From the NCBI GenBank assembly GCA_910575245.1, contig CAJTEN010000028.1, positions 1 through 64,000 of the forward strand: DNA of 64,000 nucleotides, given 5' to 3'. A program made the position numbers and the translations under genes. Every line of letters begins with the position of its first letter. Within the stretch, counting starts at the first letter, position 1. Source of the stretch: Clostridia bacterium. GTDB lineage: Bacteria > Bacillota > Clostridia > Lachnospirales > Lachnospiraceae. Below are positions 7,170 through 14,607 of the stretch, in pieces. The notes under the pieces were generated by a model. That model worked only from the letters and a program-made list of their open reading frames with translations. It ran no database searches and was not told the DNA's origin.

Positions 7170-7577
7170 TCATGCAAGCAAGTCTTGAGCATCATCCGCT
7201 TTCGCGGATCCGGAAGTGGAGGATAGTCTCATTCTTTTCTTTTGGTATTGATCATACTTGTAATTCAGCATATGAAGTATTTCGTCCTGATTTTCTTTTG
7301 ATATGGAACGGAATTTCTCTATAAAGAGTAATTCATCTGAGGAAAAATTATTTTGGGATATTTTTATTTGATTAGATCTACCAACCAAATAGTCAATAGA
7401 ACAATTCAATTCATCTGCAAATTTTACGAGGTTTTTAGTTAGTATGTCGGTGCCATTTGAAAGCCTTGTAATGGTATTGACACCAAGATCACATTTTGAT
7501 AATAAATCTTTTTGCGAAATTTTGTTTTTCTTTGCTAATTCACGAATGTTGTTTGCGAGATTTTCTGGTGAGTACAT
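7170..7577 (-). CDS. prophage repressor, XRE-family HTH protein
   Basis: This 135 residue DNA-binding protein is transcribed leftward, away from the lytic genes, as expected for the lysogeny repressor. Residues 5-70 form an XRE helix-turn-helix (SQKDLLSKCDLGVNTITRLS). The C-terminal half is a short charged helical region, perhaps for oligomerisation, without a visible LexA-type protease site. AGGAGG stands just upstream of the ATG. It shares the divergent control region 7578-7712 with the Cro-like gene. It replaces the Mu c repressor by position but not by family. Confidence 0.8.
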   Translation of the reverse strand: MYSPENLANNIRELAKKNKISQKDLLSKCDLGVNTITRLSNGTDILTKNLVKFADELNCSIDYLVGRSNQIKISQNNFSSDELLFIEKFRSISKENQDEILHMLNYKYDQYQKKRMRLSSTSGSAKADDAQDLLA

Positions 7578-7712
7578 ACATCCTCCTTAAAAAATAACTA
7601 AGAACGGTTATTTCTATATTGAAAATAACTGAACTTGGTGATATAATTAACTACGGGTAACACTTTGTAGTTATTTTACCACGGTTAATAAAGGAATAGA
7701 AAGGAGAATTGC
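7578..7712. promoter_or_regulatory. divergent control region with rightward early promoter and operators
   Basis: A rightward promoter TTGAAA (7619-7624), 17 bp, TATAAT (7642-7647) is clear. Repeated half-sites surround it: an inverted pair AATAAC/GGTTATT at about 7593-7612, AATAACT at 7624-7630, TAACTACGGGTAA at about 7648-7660, and TAGTTATTTTACCACGGTTA at about 7668-7687. These are plausible operators for the repressor and Cro-like protein. The leftward promoter could not be assigned with confidence. Confidence 0.65.
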
Positions 7713-7907
7713 ATGAGCATAGGTGAAAATATCAGAAATAAGAGAAAGAACCTTAACATGAGCCAGAATGACCTTGCAGCAGCGGTAGGTGTTTCAGTTC
7801 CAATGATCTGCCAGATCGAGCGTGGAACGAAGTCGGTAACATTAATGCTTGGGGCAGAGATTGCAAAGATTTTACAGTGTGACCTTAACGATCTGGTAAA
7901 TCTGTAG
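7713..7907 (+). CDS. Cro-like XRE-family regulator
   Basis: This 64 residue protein is almost entirely one XRE helix-turn-helix (MSQNDLAAAVGVSVPMICQI as helices 2 and 3). It is the first gene of the rightward early operon, behind AAAGGAG, opposite the repressor. A minimal HTH protein in this place usually acts as Cro, turning down repressor and early transcription after induction. The role is by position and size. Confidence 0.75.
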   Translation: MSIGENIRNKRKNLNMSQNDLAAAVGVSVPMICQIERGTKSVTLMLGAEIAKILQCDLNDLVNL

Positions 7908-7914
7908 GAGGGTA

Positions 7915-8268
7915 ATGATGCTGAGGGATAAGATGATAGACCAGTGGATTAAAGAGCTGGACAGGGAGATACTGGACCTGCAGGAATTGCGGGAAGAGTT
8001 TTCTGGTGAGAAGCAGGAAGATATGGTCAGAACCTTAACAGATCCAGATTACCGGGCTGAGGTTGGAAACATTGGTGATGGTATAAGGATAAGAAGAAAG
8101 AATGCTGGGATGACACAGGAAGACCTGGCAGGTGAGATAGGGATAAGTCAACCTATGCTGGCACAGATCGAGCGCGGATCAAAGGTACCGAGCATGATAC
8201 TGGGACGGCAGATCGCAGGGATATTCAAGTGCAGCATGGAAGAATTATTTGAGGAGGCAGGAGTATGA
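7915..8268 (+). CDS. XRE-family regulator with N-terminal helical extension
   Basis: This 117 residue protein has a charged alpha-helical N-terminus of about 50 residues and a C-terminal XRE domain (MTQEDLAGEIGISQPMLAQI). The HTH is clearly related to the Cro-like protein just upstream, so a gene duplication is likely. The ATG lies 8 bp after the previous stop with GGAGGG in between; two adjacent ATGs (7915, 7918) are possible. The 3' end overlaps the next gene by 4 bp (ATGA). It is likely a second early regulator; target unknown. Confidence 0.7.
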   Translation: MMLRDKMIDQWIKELDREILDLQELREEFSGEKQEDMVRTLTDPDYRAEVGNIGDGIRIRRKNAGMTQEDLAGEIGISQPMLAQIERGSKVPSMILGRQIAGIFKCSMEELFEEAGV

Positions 8269-8648
8269 GAAATCTTGATTATAGGAGAAAGACATTAGAG
8301 GAACTTATCAAAGGGTATGCAGATAAGGATAACCAGCAGCTGGTTGTGAATGAAATCTATGGAAGGATCAAGGATACTTTTGACATGCTGGATAGGAATC
8401 CTGATGATGCAGACCAGCTTTACAGGCTGTTTGTGGATCCGGAATGTAATTTAAAAAAACCAGAAGAAGGAAATAGAAAAACAGCTGCAGAAATATTTGG
8501 TGTGACCTTTAAATGCGATGCACATGAGCTTAAACAGGAACTTAAAGAAGCGACTGAAGGAGCGGATCTGCTCATTGCAAAAATGAAAGAGCTGCAGCAA
8601 CTGGCAGATCCGCTCTTTACAGAAACACTTAGAAGCTTAAAGAACTAG
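8265..8648 (+). CDS. prophage protein of unknown function (127 aa)
   Basis: A soluble, charged and mainly helical protein, translationally coupled to the upstream regulator by an ATGA overlap. No known motif was recognised. It is the last gene of the first early cluster, and its 3' end overlaps a minus-strand gene by 20 bp. It might be a partner of the upstream HTH protein. Confidence 0.55.
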   Translation: MRNLDYRRKTLEELIKGYADKDNQQLVVNEIYGRIKDTFDMLDRNPDDADQLYRLFVDPECNLKKPEEGNRKTAAEIFGVTFKCDAHELKQELKEATEGADLLIAKMKELQQLADPLFTETLRSLKN

Positions 8649-8952
8649 CAAAATAGTGTATTGATGCTTCACGGAACATTTCTTCCCAACTAGGGAAATC
8701 AGTCATCCGGTTTATGAATTCATTGAATTCCGTGCCGAGTGTAGCTTCCAGCTCTGTTGACGTGGAAGGGTGGTAACCTCCGGCAGAAAGGAATTCATCA
8801 AAACTCGTAAAATTGGAGTGGGCTGACATGAATGAAGCGTCAAACAGTTCGTCAAACGGCACTGCTTCAGGGACTTCTAATCTTTCCGCAGCTTTGGCCA
8901 TTTGGTCGAATCGGTCTTCCAGTTCTTCAAGATTGTGAAATTCTGAGGACAT
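8629..8952 (-). CDS. conserved phage/mobile-element protein of unknown function
   Basis: This 107 residue acidic protein is encoded against the direction of the early operon. The start at 8952 is set by AAAGGAGACC upstream. It has aromatic motifs FDELFDASFM, NFTSFDEFLSAGGYHP and FPSWEEMFREA. I recall similar sequences in Clostridial phages and mobile elements, always without assigned function. Its opposite orientation suggests expression during lysogeny, possibly as a moron gene. The role is unknown. Confidence 0.6.
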   Translation of the reverse strand: MSSEFHNLEELEDRFDQMAKAAERLEVPEAVPFDELFDASFMSAHSNFTSFDEFLSAGGYHPSTSTELEATLGTEFNEFINRMTDFPSWEEMFREASIHYFASSLSF

Positions 8953-9064
8953 AAGCGGTCTCCTTTCATATGTACTGGGTGCTGCTACACCTGTGATCAT
9001 ATTATAGAGGAAATACAAATGTAATTCAATAACAGAGGTATCAGAAAGAAACCTGAAGCTGAAC

Positions 9065-9137
9065 AGCCGAAACAGCGGATCACTCCGCTGTCTGCCAGGG
9101 ATGGTCTACCGGCACTGATGAGGCAGACCGGAAAGGA
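9065..9137 (+). ncRNA. structured leader element, copy 1
   Basis: A 73 nt sequence has a near-identical partner of the same length at 9676-9748. It has two hairpins: CAGCGG/CCGCTG, and GTCTGCC (9090-9096) facing GGCAGAC (9122-9128). It ends in the Shine-Dalgarno-like GGAAAGGA. Exactly six bases then separate it from the ATG of a short ORF. Differences between the copies fall mostly in loops or keep pairing, which suggests a selected RNA structure that controls translation. No known RNA family was recognised. Confidence 0.55.
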
Positions 9138-9143
9138 CAGGGA

Positions 9144-9245
9144 ATGAGGGAAAGGATTATTGAATTTTTACAGAATGCTGCCGCTGCAGTGTCCATTATC
9201 GTTTTCCTGTCAGCGCTGTACCTGTTCATGGCGGCATTTGGATAG
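9144..9245 (+). CDS. small single-pass membrane protein (33 aa)
   Basis: ATG 9144 follows GGAAAGGA at good spacing, and the frame ends at TAG 9243-9245. The peptide has a short polar start and one hydrophobic segment (AAAAVSIIVFLSALYLFMAA), so it is likely a membrane peptide. It sits directly behind the first structured leader. No family was recognised. It could be a small toxin-like or regulatory peptide; this is a guess from size and hydrophobicity. Confidence 0.45.
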   Translation: MRERIIEFLQNAAAAVSIIVFLSALYLFMAAFG

Positions 9246-9254
9246 GAGGGCTGC

Positions 9255-9458
9255 ATGGAAAACAAACAGGAGATCATAGGGAGGCTTTCGATCCTGCTGA
9301 AGGCGACCAGGGCGGGCTGGGATCTGGACAGACTGAAACTGAGTGAAGACCAGGAGGAGGTCCTGATCATATTCAGGTCAGGATGTGAGAAAAAAGTTAA
9401 TATAGCGTGTGATTCTGGGATCGCGATCATCCAGGATGTCATACGAAGCCTAGTATAG
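9255..9458 (+). CDS. small early prophage protein (67 aa)
   Basis: The 67 residue protein is predicted mixed alpha/beta with one Cys pair (CEKKVNIAC). AGGAGGG lies upstream of the ATG, and the gene starts 9 bp after the membrane peptide. It belongs to the early operon leading to the transposase. I see no motif that tells its function. Confidence 0.55.
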   Translation: MENKQEIIGRLSILLKATRAGWDLDRLKLSEDQEEVLIIFRSGCEKKVNIACDSGIAIIQDVIRSLV

Positions 9459-9476
9459 GGAAAGGAAGTGAAGGGG

Positions 9477-9677
9477 ATGGAACGGAGAAAGGAAAGCAGT
9501 AGCCTGGGGCAGTTCCATAAGGATGCAGTGGCAGCAGGCCTTACATATGCGGAAGCGCAGATACAGGAGACCTGCCGGATGGCTGGGAAAGTAAAAGTGC
9601 CACGGGGGAAGCAGGACGGCACGGTTTACCAGAAGGTATCAACGCGCAGGATCATGAAAAAGCTAGAAGAGAATTAG
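9477..9677 (+). CDS. small basic early prophage protein (66 aa)
   Basis: A basic, soluble protein of 66 residues ending RRIMKKLEEN. ATG 9477 is preferred, with AAAGGAA about ten bases upstream; a GTG at 9468 in frame would be too close to that site. It lies between the two structured leaders, whose second copy begins at its stop codon. Function unknown; a nucleic-acid binding role would fit its charge only. Confidence 0.5.
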   Translation: MERRKESSSLGQFHKDAVAAGLTYAEAQIQETCRMAGKVKVPRGKQDGTVYQKVSTRRIMKKLEEN

Positions 9678-9748
9678 CCGAAACAGCGGGATATCCGCTG
9701 TCTGCCGGGGGATGGCCGCCCGGTACTGATGAGGCAGGCCGGAAAGGA
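9676..9748 (+). ncRNA. structured leader element, copy 2
   Basis: The second 73 nt copy of the leader at 9065-9137. It has the CAGCGG/CCGCTG hairpin with a different loop, the conserved ACTGATGAGGCAG block, and the terminal GGAAAGGA. As in copy 1, a short ORF starts seven bases after the last base. One arm differs (GGCAGGC instead of GGCAGAC), which keeps pairing through a G-U pair. Confidence 0.55.
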
Positions 9749-9754
9749 GCGGAG

Positions 9755-9868
9755 ATGGAAAAGTGCATAAAAAGAAGCCGATGTCTCCTGGAAAGGCACC
9801 GACTTCGCAAAAAATTGGACATCTCCACTGTACCACAGGTGGATGTCATAGTAAAGAGGGAATGGTGA
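9755..9868 (+). CDS. small basic protein upstream of the transposase (37 aa)
   Basis: ATG 9755 is preceded by GGAAAGGAGCGGAG and the frame ends at TGA 9866-9868, five bases before the transposase start. The product is strongly basic at its N-terminus (KCIKRSRCLLERHRLRKKL) with two Cys. It is placed after the second structured leader exactly as the 33 aa peptide is placed after the first. It may be a leader peptide coupled to transposase translation, or a true small protein. Confidence 0.45.
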   Translation: MEKCIKRSRCLLERHRLRKKLDISTVPQVDVIVKREW

Positions 9869-9872
9869 TGTG

Positions 9873-11828
9873 ATGGAATATTTAACAGTACTGGATTATG
9901 CCAGACTCACCGGTAAGACCCGCCAGTACGCTTTGAAGCTTATCAATGAAGGCAAGCTGACTGCTTTTAAGGCTGAGCAGAACGGCAGGGGCGGCAGTTC
10001 GGGGAAAGCTTACCGGATCCCGGTAAGTGCGCTGGATCCGAAGCTGTACAGTAAGTACAAGCGTGAACAGAACCGGAAGAACGGCATTAAAGAGCCTAAG
10101 CCGGACAGGACACAGGAACTGCCGACACTGGAAGAAATGAGCGAGGGCGAACGCCGGGAGGTTGCCTTCTGGAAGAAGACGATCGAAGAATGGCGTGCGT
10201 TCCGAAATTGCGGGGAGTCGAAAGCAGAGGCAGATGAGACCTTCCTTAAGGAATTGCAGGAGCAGTACCCGGAGATGAAGCTCTCGGTCAGAATCATCAG
10301 GCGGAAGGATCAGGCACTTCGTGAACTGGGCGAGGCGGCGCTGATCGACAGGCGCGGCAAGCACGGGAACCATAAGAAAGCCCTGCCGGATGAAGTCTTT
10401 GCAGTATTTACAAGCTTTTACCTGGATGAGAGCAGAAAAAGCGTGTGTAAGTGCATGGAACTCACGGAGATCTATCTGAAGCATGAACATAAGGAGGAGC
10501 TCCTGCCGCTTGCATCGTCACAGACGTTTACCAGGGAGATTCTGCGGAGAATACCGCCTGCGGCGCTGGTGTTGTGCCGGGAGGGCATGAAAGCATGCAC
10601 TGACAAGATGTTACCTTTTATCCATCGTACTTATGAAGACCTGCAGAGCAATGATATCTGGGTATGTGATAACCATACGTTTGATGTATTTATCAATGAT
10701 GGGGAACATGAGAAACCGATCAGAGTCTATCTGACAGCGTTTCAGGATGTCAGGAGCAGAAAGTTTGTAGGATGGTATGTGACCTTAAACCCGAGTTCAT
10801 CCGCTACCCTGGTCGCGTTACGAAGGGCGATCGAGAAATACGGCATCCCGAAGAGGATCCTTTCAGATAACGGCCGGGAATTCCTTACCTTCGATATCGG
10901 CGGCCGGGGATTCCGGAAGAGCAGGAAGCCGGGAAAGGATGAGCATGAGATCCCCACGATCCTGCAGAACCTTGGCATAGAATTTACCACAGCGATGGTC
11001 AGGAACGCCAGGGCGAAGATCATTGAGAGGGCGTTTCTGGATGTGAAGAACGGGTTTTCCAAGATGTTCGAGGGATATACAGGCGGTACGGTTGCAGAAC
11101 GCCCGGAGCGGCTTCGGAAGACAGGGAAGGATGCGGACAACTTCATACTCCTGCCAGAATTTATCAAATATGTTGATCTGTACATAGAGGGAATATTTAA
11201 CAAGCATAAACATTACGGCGTGGGAATGAACGGCAGGACACCAGACCGGGTATATGCAGACTGCCTTGCGGAGCAGAGGATTGCGACACCAGAGCAGCTC
11301 AATCTGATGATGCTGCGCAATACACGGATGCAGAAAGTCACAAGAGATGGTGTATATGTCACCCTATATGGCGAGAAAGTGCCTTTTAATAGCCCGGAAC
11401 TGAATTTCTACCATATAAACAGGAAAGTTTATGTACGGTATAATCCGGATGACCTGCGAGAAGCCCGGGTTTATGACGATCAGGACAGATTTTTGTGTAC
11501 GGTACAGCAGACGGATTTCCTCAGTTATTTCGCAGATAAGGATAAAGTAAAAGAACATATCCGCAAGAACCGGAAGTATGCCCGGACTGTACAGGACTGG
11601 GTGGATGTCAACGTCAACAAGAGTTTTGATGAGCTGGATCTGATCATGTGGCAGGCAGAACGGAACAAGGAAGAGGATGGCTGCATGCCGAATCCGAAAA
11701 TCGTTGAGATACATGCACTGGATAAAAAGGCGGCGGAGCAGCTGCCAAAAGCTGCCGGCTTTGGAGATGATGAACCGATCGACTATACGATGGCAGTGGA
11801 ACGGCTGCGGGATGTGCAGGAAGGTTAG
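9873..11828 (+). CDS. Mu-like DDE transposase (MuA family)
   Basis: This is the enzyme that joins the phage ends to target DNA for integration and replicative transposition. It is about 651 residues, close to MuA. The order is an N-terminal DNA-binding domain (LTGKTRQYALKLINEGKL and a basic linker), a second helical end-binding domain, then an RNase H-fold core. The catalytic acids read D266 (WVCDNH), D332 (ILSDNGREF) and E385 (AKIIERAF). A Mu-type beta-barrel and a C-terminal domain that contacts MuB follow. The ATG at 9873 is preferred over the GTG at 9870. The phage ends and 5 bp duplication agree with this enzyme class. Confidence 0.93.
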   Translation: MEYLTVLDYARLTGKTRQYALKLINEGKLTAFKAEQNGRGGSSGKAYRIPVSALDPKLYSKYKREQNRKNGIKEPKPDRTQELPTLEEMSEGERREVAFWKKTIEEWRAFRNCGESKAEADETFLKELQEQYPEMKLSVRIIRRKDQALRELGEAALIDRRGKHGNHKKALPDEVFAVFTSFYLDESRKSVCKCMELTEIYLKHEHKEELLPLASSQTFTREILRRIPPAALVLCREGMKACTDKMLPFIHRTYEDLQSNDIWVCDNHTFDVFINDGEHEKPIRVYLTAFQDVRSRKFVGWYVTLNPSSSATLVALRRAIEKYGIPKRILSDNGREFLTFDIGGRGFRKSRKPGKDEHEIPTILQNLGIEFTTAMVRNARAKIIERAFLDVKNGFSKMFEGYTGGTVAERPERLRKTGKDADNFILLPEFIKYVDLYIEGIFNKHKHYGVGMNGRTPDRVYADCLAEQRIATPEQLNLMMLRNTRMQKVTRDGVYVTLYGEKVPFNSPELNFYHINRKVYVRYNPDDLREARVYDDQDRFLCTVQQTDFLSYFADKDKVKEHIRKNRKYARTVQDWVDVNVNKSFDELDLIMWQAERNKEEDGCMPNPKIVEIHALDKKAAEQLPKAAGFGDDEPIDYTMAVERLRDVQEG

Positions 11829-11838
11829 GAGGAACTGC

Positions 11839-12042
11839 ATGAAGACCTATACAGTGAATGAATATGAGCAGGAGGATTATTCCAGGGCAAGGGAAGAAAT
11901 GACTGACCATGAGGCGGCGAGGATACTTGAGAAGATCGACCGGGTATGGCTCCCCGGGTATGATTTCACCGGGGAGCCGAGGGATTTTGAAAATTATAAA
12001 CTGCATGCCGCGCTGGACCGGGCGATTAAGGCATTGATTTAA
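11839..12042 (+). CDS. small early prophage protein (67 aa)
   Basis: A 67 residue acidic, mostly helical protein between the transposase and the ATPase genes. AGGAGG lies ten bases upstream of ATG 11839. It contains Tyr-rich and charged stretches (VNEYEQEDYSRAREEM) and a RVWLPGYDF turn. The family was not recognised. A role in the transposition complex is possible from location only. Confidence 0.55.
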   Translation: MKTYTVNEYEQEDYSRAREEMTDHEAARILEKIDRVWLPGYDFTGEPRDFENYKLHAALDRAIKALI

Positions 12043-12066
12043 ACTTTAGCGGAAGCGAGGGAAAGG

Positions 12067-12222
12067 ATGACAGATAAAGAAGTTATTGAAATGTTGAAAG
12101 AAATGCAGGAGAGAACCGCTCATACGATGGGTTTTTTTATAGGGCATGTTACACAGGCATGGGTGATCAAAGATTTACTTGGTTCTAAAATTGCAGAACT
12201 GGAAGGAAAGTCTGATTCTTAA
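12067..12222 (+). CDS. small hypothetical prophage protein (51 aa)
   Basis: ATG 12067 has GAAAGG immediately upstream and the frame ends at TAA 12220-12222. The sequence looks like an amphipathic helix followed by a mildly hydrophobic stretch (HTMGFFIGHVTQAWVI), which might associate with membrane or a partner. The stop overlaps the ribosome binding site of the next small gene, a compact early-operon arrangement. Function unknown. Confidence 0.4.
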   Translation: MTDKEVIEMLKEMQERTAHTMGFFIGHVTQAWVIKDLLGSKIAELEGKSDS

Positions 12223-12234
12223 GGAGGGGCATAC

Positions 12235-12345
12235 ATGGAATGTATATATAATACTGGTGGTTTTTGTTACAGGGATAATGAGAAGACAGAGGAATGCCAG
12301 TACATTGGGGATGAGGAGAACTGCGTGGAGGCAGAGGAAAGTTAG
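12235..12345 (+). CDS. small Cys-containing acidic protein (36 aa)
   Basis: ATG 12235 sits behind a strong AAGGAGGGG and the frame ends at TAG 12343-12345. The peptide has four Cys residues (positions 3, 11, 21 and 30) and many acidic residues. That is compatible with a metal-binding knuckle or a disulfide peptide. No signal sequence is seen. It is probably expressed because of the strong site; function unknown. Confidence 0.4.
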   Translation: MECIYNTGGFCYRDNEKTEECQYIGDEENCVEAEES

Positions 12346-12371
12346 GAAGGATTATCACAGGAGGGCTGAAA

Positions 12372-13298
12372 ATGGAAGAAGTATTGGACAGGACAATGGA
12401 AGGGCAGGCTGATTACCAGAATGCGATAGACAGTTTACGGGAGTATATCACGAAGAGCGGCAAGACACAGACAGCGGTGGGCACGGAGCTGGGAGTATCC
12501 GGCGGGGCGGTCAGCAGCTTCCTGTCAGGGAAGTATAAGACACCGCATACGCTGATCCCGAAGGTCATGGCGCTGATCAGCATGAACGCAAAGAAAGCAG
12601 TGGCACCGAAAGCACCGGATTTTGCGGAGACATCGATCAGCAGGACAGTTTATAACACGATCGCATACGCACACCTCCGGGGCGTGATCTCGGTAGTCTA
12701 CGGGGATGCCGGGGTGGGCAAGACCAGCACTGTGCGTGAGTATGTGAAGAATGACAGCCTGGCACTGCTGGTCACGATCTCGCCGACATATTCCAGCATC
12801 ACGGGAGTAAATGAGCTGATCGCCGCACAGTTAGGCGTCAGGGAAAGGGTTTCCAGAAGGCTCACGGCAGAGATCGTGGAAAGGCTGAAAGACAGCGGGA
12901 GGGTCCTGATCGTGGATGAGGCCCAGCACCTGACGGTCCGGGCGCTGAACCATCTGCGCTGCATGTCGGATGAGAGCGGCGTCGGCATTGCGCTGGTGGG
13001 GAATGAAGAAGTCTACAGCAAGCTGCGGGGCAGCGGCAGGGCAGATTTCGCGCAGCTCTTTTCCCGCGTCGGCATGCGTAAGCAGGTGCAGACAAGGGAT
13101 ATCAGGATGGAAGATATCCGGAGTATCTTTGGGAAATATGAACTGGATGACGGGATATTGAAGCTGCTGGGAGGGGTAGCGAATACACCCTACGGCCTGC
13201 GCGGTGCCGTGAATGTCTATATCAACACTGCGGCGGTATACGGAGAGGTCACCGAGAAAGGCATGGTGAAGGTGATGCGGGACATGAACATAGGATAG
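12372..13298 (+). CDS. MuB-like AAA+ ATPase, transposition target selector
   Basis: In Mu-type phages this ATPase coats DNA, delivers targets to the transposase and gives target immunity. The protein has 308 residues. An N-terminal HTH (TQTAVGTELGVSGGAVSSFL) spans about residues 25-65. The AAA core follows with Walker A GDAGVGKTS and Walker B VLIVDEAQHL, a sensor NEEVYSKL, and a C-terminal helical domain. AGGAGGGCTGAAA lies upstream of the ATG. Order and spacing after the transposase match the Mu A-B pair. Confidence 0.9.
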   Translation: MEEVLDRTMEGQADYQNAIDSLREYITKSGKTQTAVGTELGVSGGAVSSFLSGKYKTPHTLIPKVMALISMNAKKAVAPKAPDFAETSISRTVYNTIAYAHLRGVISVVYGDAGVGKTSTVREYVKNDSLALLVTISPTYSSITGVNELIAAQLGVRERVSRRLTAEIVERLKDSGRVLIVDEAQHLTVRALNHLRCMSDESGVGIALVGNEEVYSKLRGSGRADFAQLFSRVGMRKQVQTRDIRMEDIRSIFGKYELDDGILKLLGGVANTPYGLRGAVNVYINTAAVYGEVTEKGMVKVMRDMNIG

Positions 13299-13422
13299 GA
13301 AACGGCTGCGGGTGTGCCCGCACCGTCTAATGCAGCTCCACGTCCGGGGTGGAACGGTCACAAGCCCGTGTAAATGCAGAGTGGACGGAACAATGACAAT
13401 TACATATGTGAAAGGAGTTTAT
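13299..13422 (+). other. structured intergenic leader upstream of the transglycosylase-like gene
   Basis: This 124 nt gap has several GC-rich inverted repeats, for example TGCGGG facing CCCGCA near 13308-13323 and CACG/CGTG pairs further on. It ends with AAAGGAG before ATG 13423. No T-run follows. It may fold as a translational leader or an mRNA processing site. An open frame through it (GTG/ATG from 13312) exists but has no good start. Confidence 0.3.
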
Positions 13423-14082
13423 ATGAAACAGGCAAAGAAGCCCACAAGGGAACAGAAAAAGTTTCTGCGTGCAAAAGGGCTTGACCCGGAATCATGGATG
13501 GTCGTAAAGGATACGGCGGAGTATCTGGAAGCAGTGAGCCGCAGGGAACTGGCATCCTGCGAGATGCGCAGGATAGAAGGGGTAAAGAAAAAACCCAGGA
13601 CAAGGAAGTTATCCAGGGCGCTCACGGCATTACTGGCAGCAGGCATGATGTTTTCTGCCTCAGGGATGGAAGCACATGCGGTCAGCGGGGCGGAGGTAGC
13701 GGCCATGGCGGAGCGGATCGGCGCGGCATATAACCTGTGCCCGGAGCTCCTGCAGGCAGTCGCCTGGCATGAGAGCAGTTATGATGAGGATGCGGAGAAC
13801 GGCGGGTGCATCGGGCTGATGCAGGTGTCGGAGCGCTGGCACCGTGACAGGATGGCCAGGCTGCAGGTGGCGGACCTGCATGACCCGGAAGGGAACATGC
13901 TTGTTGCGGCGGATTATCTGGCGGAACTGTTCTGGCAGTATGAAGACATAGGCATGGTCCTGATGGTATATTCCGGCGATTCAGGGGCGGAGGAACTTGA
14001 ACTGACCGGAGAAGGGTTATCAGAGTATGTGGAGGAAGTGACAGAGTATGCAGGCCTGCTTGAAAGGCAGCATGGAAAATAG
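13423..14082 (+). CDS. early-region lytic transglycosylase-like fusion protein
   Basis: A two-part protein of 219 residues. Residues 1-40 (THREQ-like start KKPTREQKKFLRAKGLDPES) resemble the small DUF6906-type proteins of Clostridial phages. After a basic linker comes a hydrophobic segment with a signal-like AHA end (about residues 65-85). Then follows an SLT-type lysozyme-fold domain with the catalytic Glu in LQAVAWHESSY and the GGCIGLMQVS motif. It would cleave or remodel peptidoglycan outside the membrane. Its place between MuB and Gam is odd, since lysis and virion hydrolases are normally late genes. The C-terminus is short, so activity is not certain. Confidence 0.65.
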   Translation: MKQAKKPTREQKKFLRAKGLDPESWMVVKDTAEYLEAVSRRELASCEMRRIEGVKKKPRTRKLSRALTALLAAGMMFSASGMEAHAVSGAEVAAMAERIGAAYNLCPELLQAVAWHESSYDEDAENGGCIGLMQVSERWHRDRMARLQVADLHDPEGNMLVAADYLAELFWQYEDIGMVLMVYSGDSGAEELELTGEGLSEYVEEVTEYAGLLERQHGK

Positions 14083-14097
14083 AAGGAGGGTAAGGAC

Positions 14098-14598
14098 ATG
14101 GCAAGGAAGAGGATGGAAGAACCGGAACTTCAGAGCTGGGAGGAAGTGGACGGCACACTGAAGAAGATCCGGGAGACGGAGATCGCACTGACCGATATCT
14201 CCACGGCAGCGGAAAAGCTCATACTGGATATCAGGCAGCAGGCGGAGGAGGACGCCCAGCAGTATAAGGACAGGATCAAGAGGATGGAACTGCAGGTAAA
14301 GGAATTTACGACAGCGCACAGGGATGAGATGCTCCCGGCGAAATCAAAGGAGATGACTTTCGGCCAGGTCGGTTTCAGGAAGAGCACGAAAATAATACTT
14401 CCCCAGAAACTGGACCGGGTGATCACAAAACTGAAGAAGCTGGGCATGGGAGACTGTATCATCACGAAGGAGACAGTGGACAGGGACATCTTAAAGACTT
14501 ATGATGAGAAGACGATCCTGGAGGTCGGCGGCACACTGAAAAAGGCAGATACTTTCTGGTATGAGACGAAGCAGGAGAAGGTTGCAGGCCCGGCATAG
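14098..14598 (+). CDS. gam: Gam-like host-nuclease inhibitor protein
   Basis: Mu Gam binds DNA ends and protects linear phage DNA from RecBCD/AddAB-type nucleases. This 166 residue protein has the family pattern: a long N-terminal coiled coil (residues 10-80, with QQAEEDAQQYKDRIKRMELQ), the conserved FGQVGFRKSTKI, and a C-terminal KKADTFWYETKQEK. AGGAGGG stands upstream. It sits between MuB and GemA, as in other Mu-like phages. Confidence 0.85.
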   Translation: MARKRMEEPELQSWEEVDGTLKKIRETEIALTDISTAAEKLILDIRQQAEEDAQQYKDRIKRMELQVKEFTTAHRDEMLPAKSKEMTFGQVGFRKSTKIILPQKLDRVITKLKKLGMGDCIITKETVDRDILKTYDEKTILEVGGTLKKADTFWYETKQEKVAGPA

Positions 14599-14607
14599 GA
14601 GGGGCAT

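Noticed and set aside
9115..9137. Hammerhead-ribozyme-like core (CTGATGA ... GAAA) in both structured leaders
   Set aside because: The bases between the two boxes give only a 2 bp stem II with an extra G before GAAA, and stem III pairing works for one copy only. The hairpin GTCTGCC/GGCAGAC explains both copies better.
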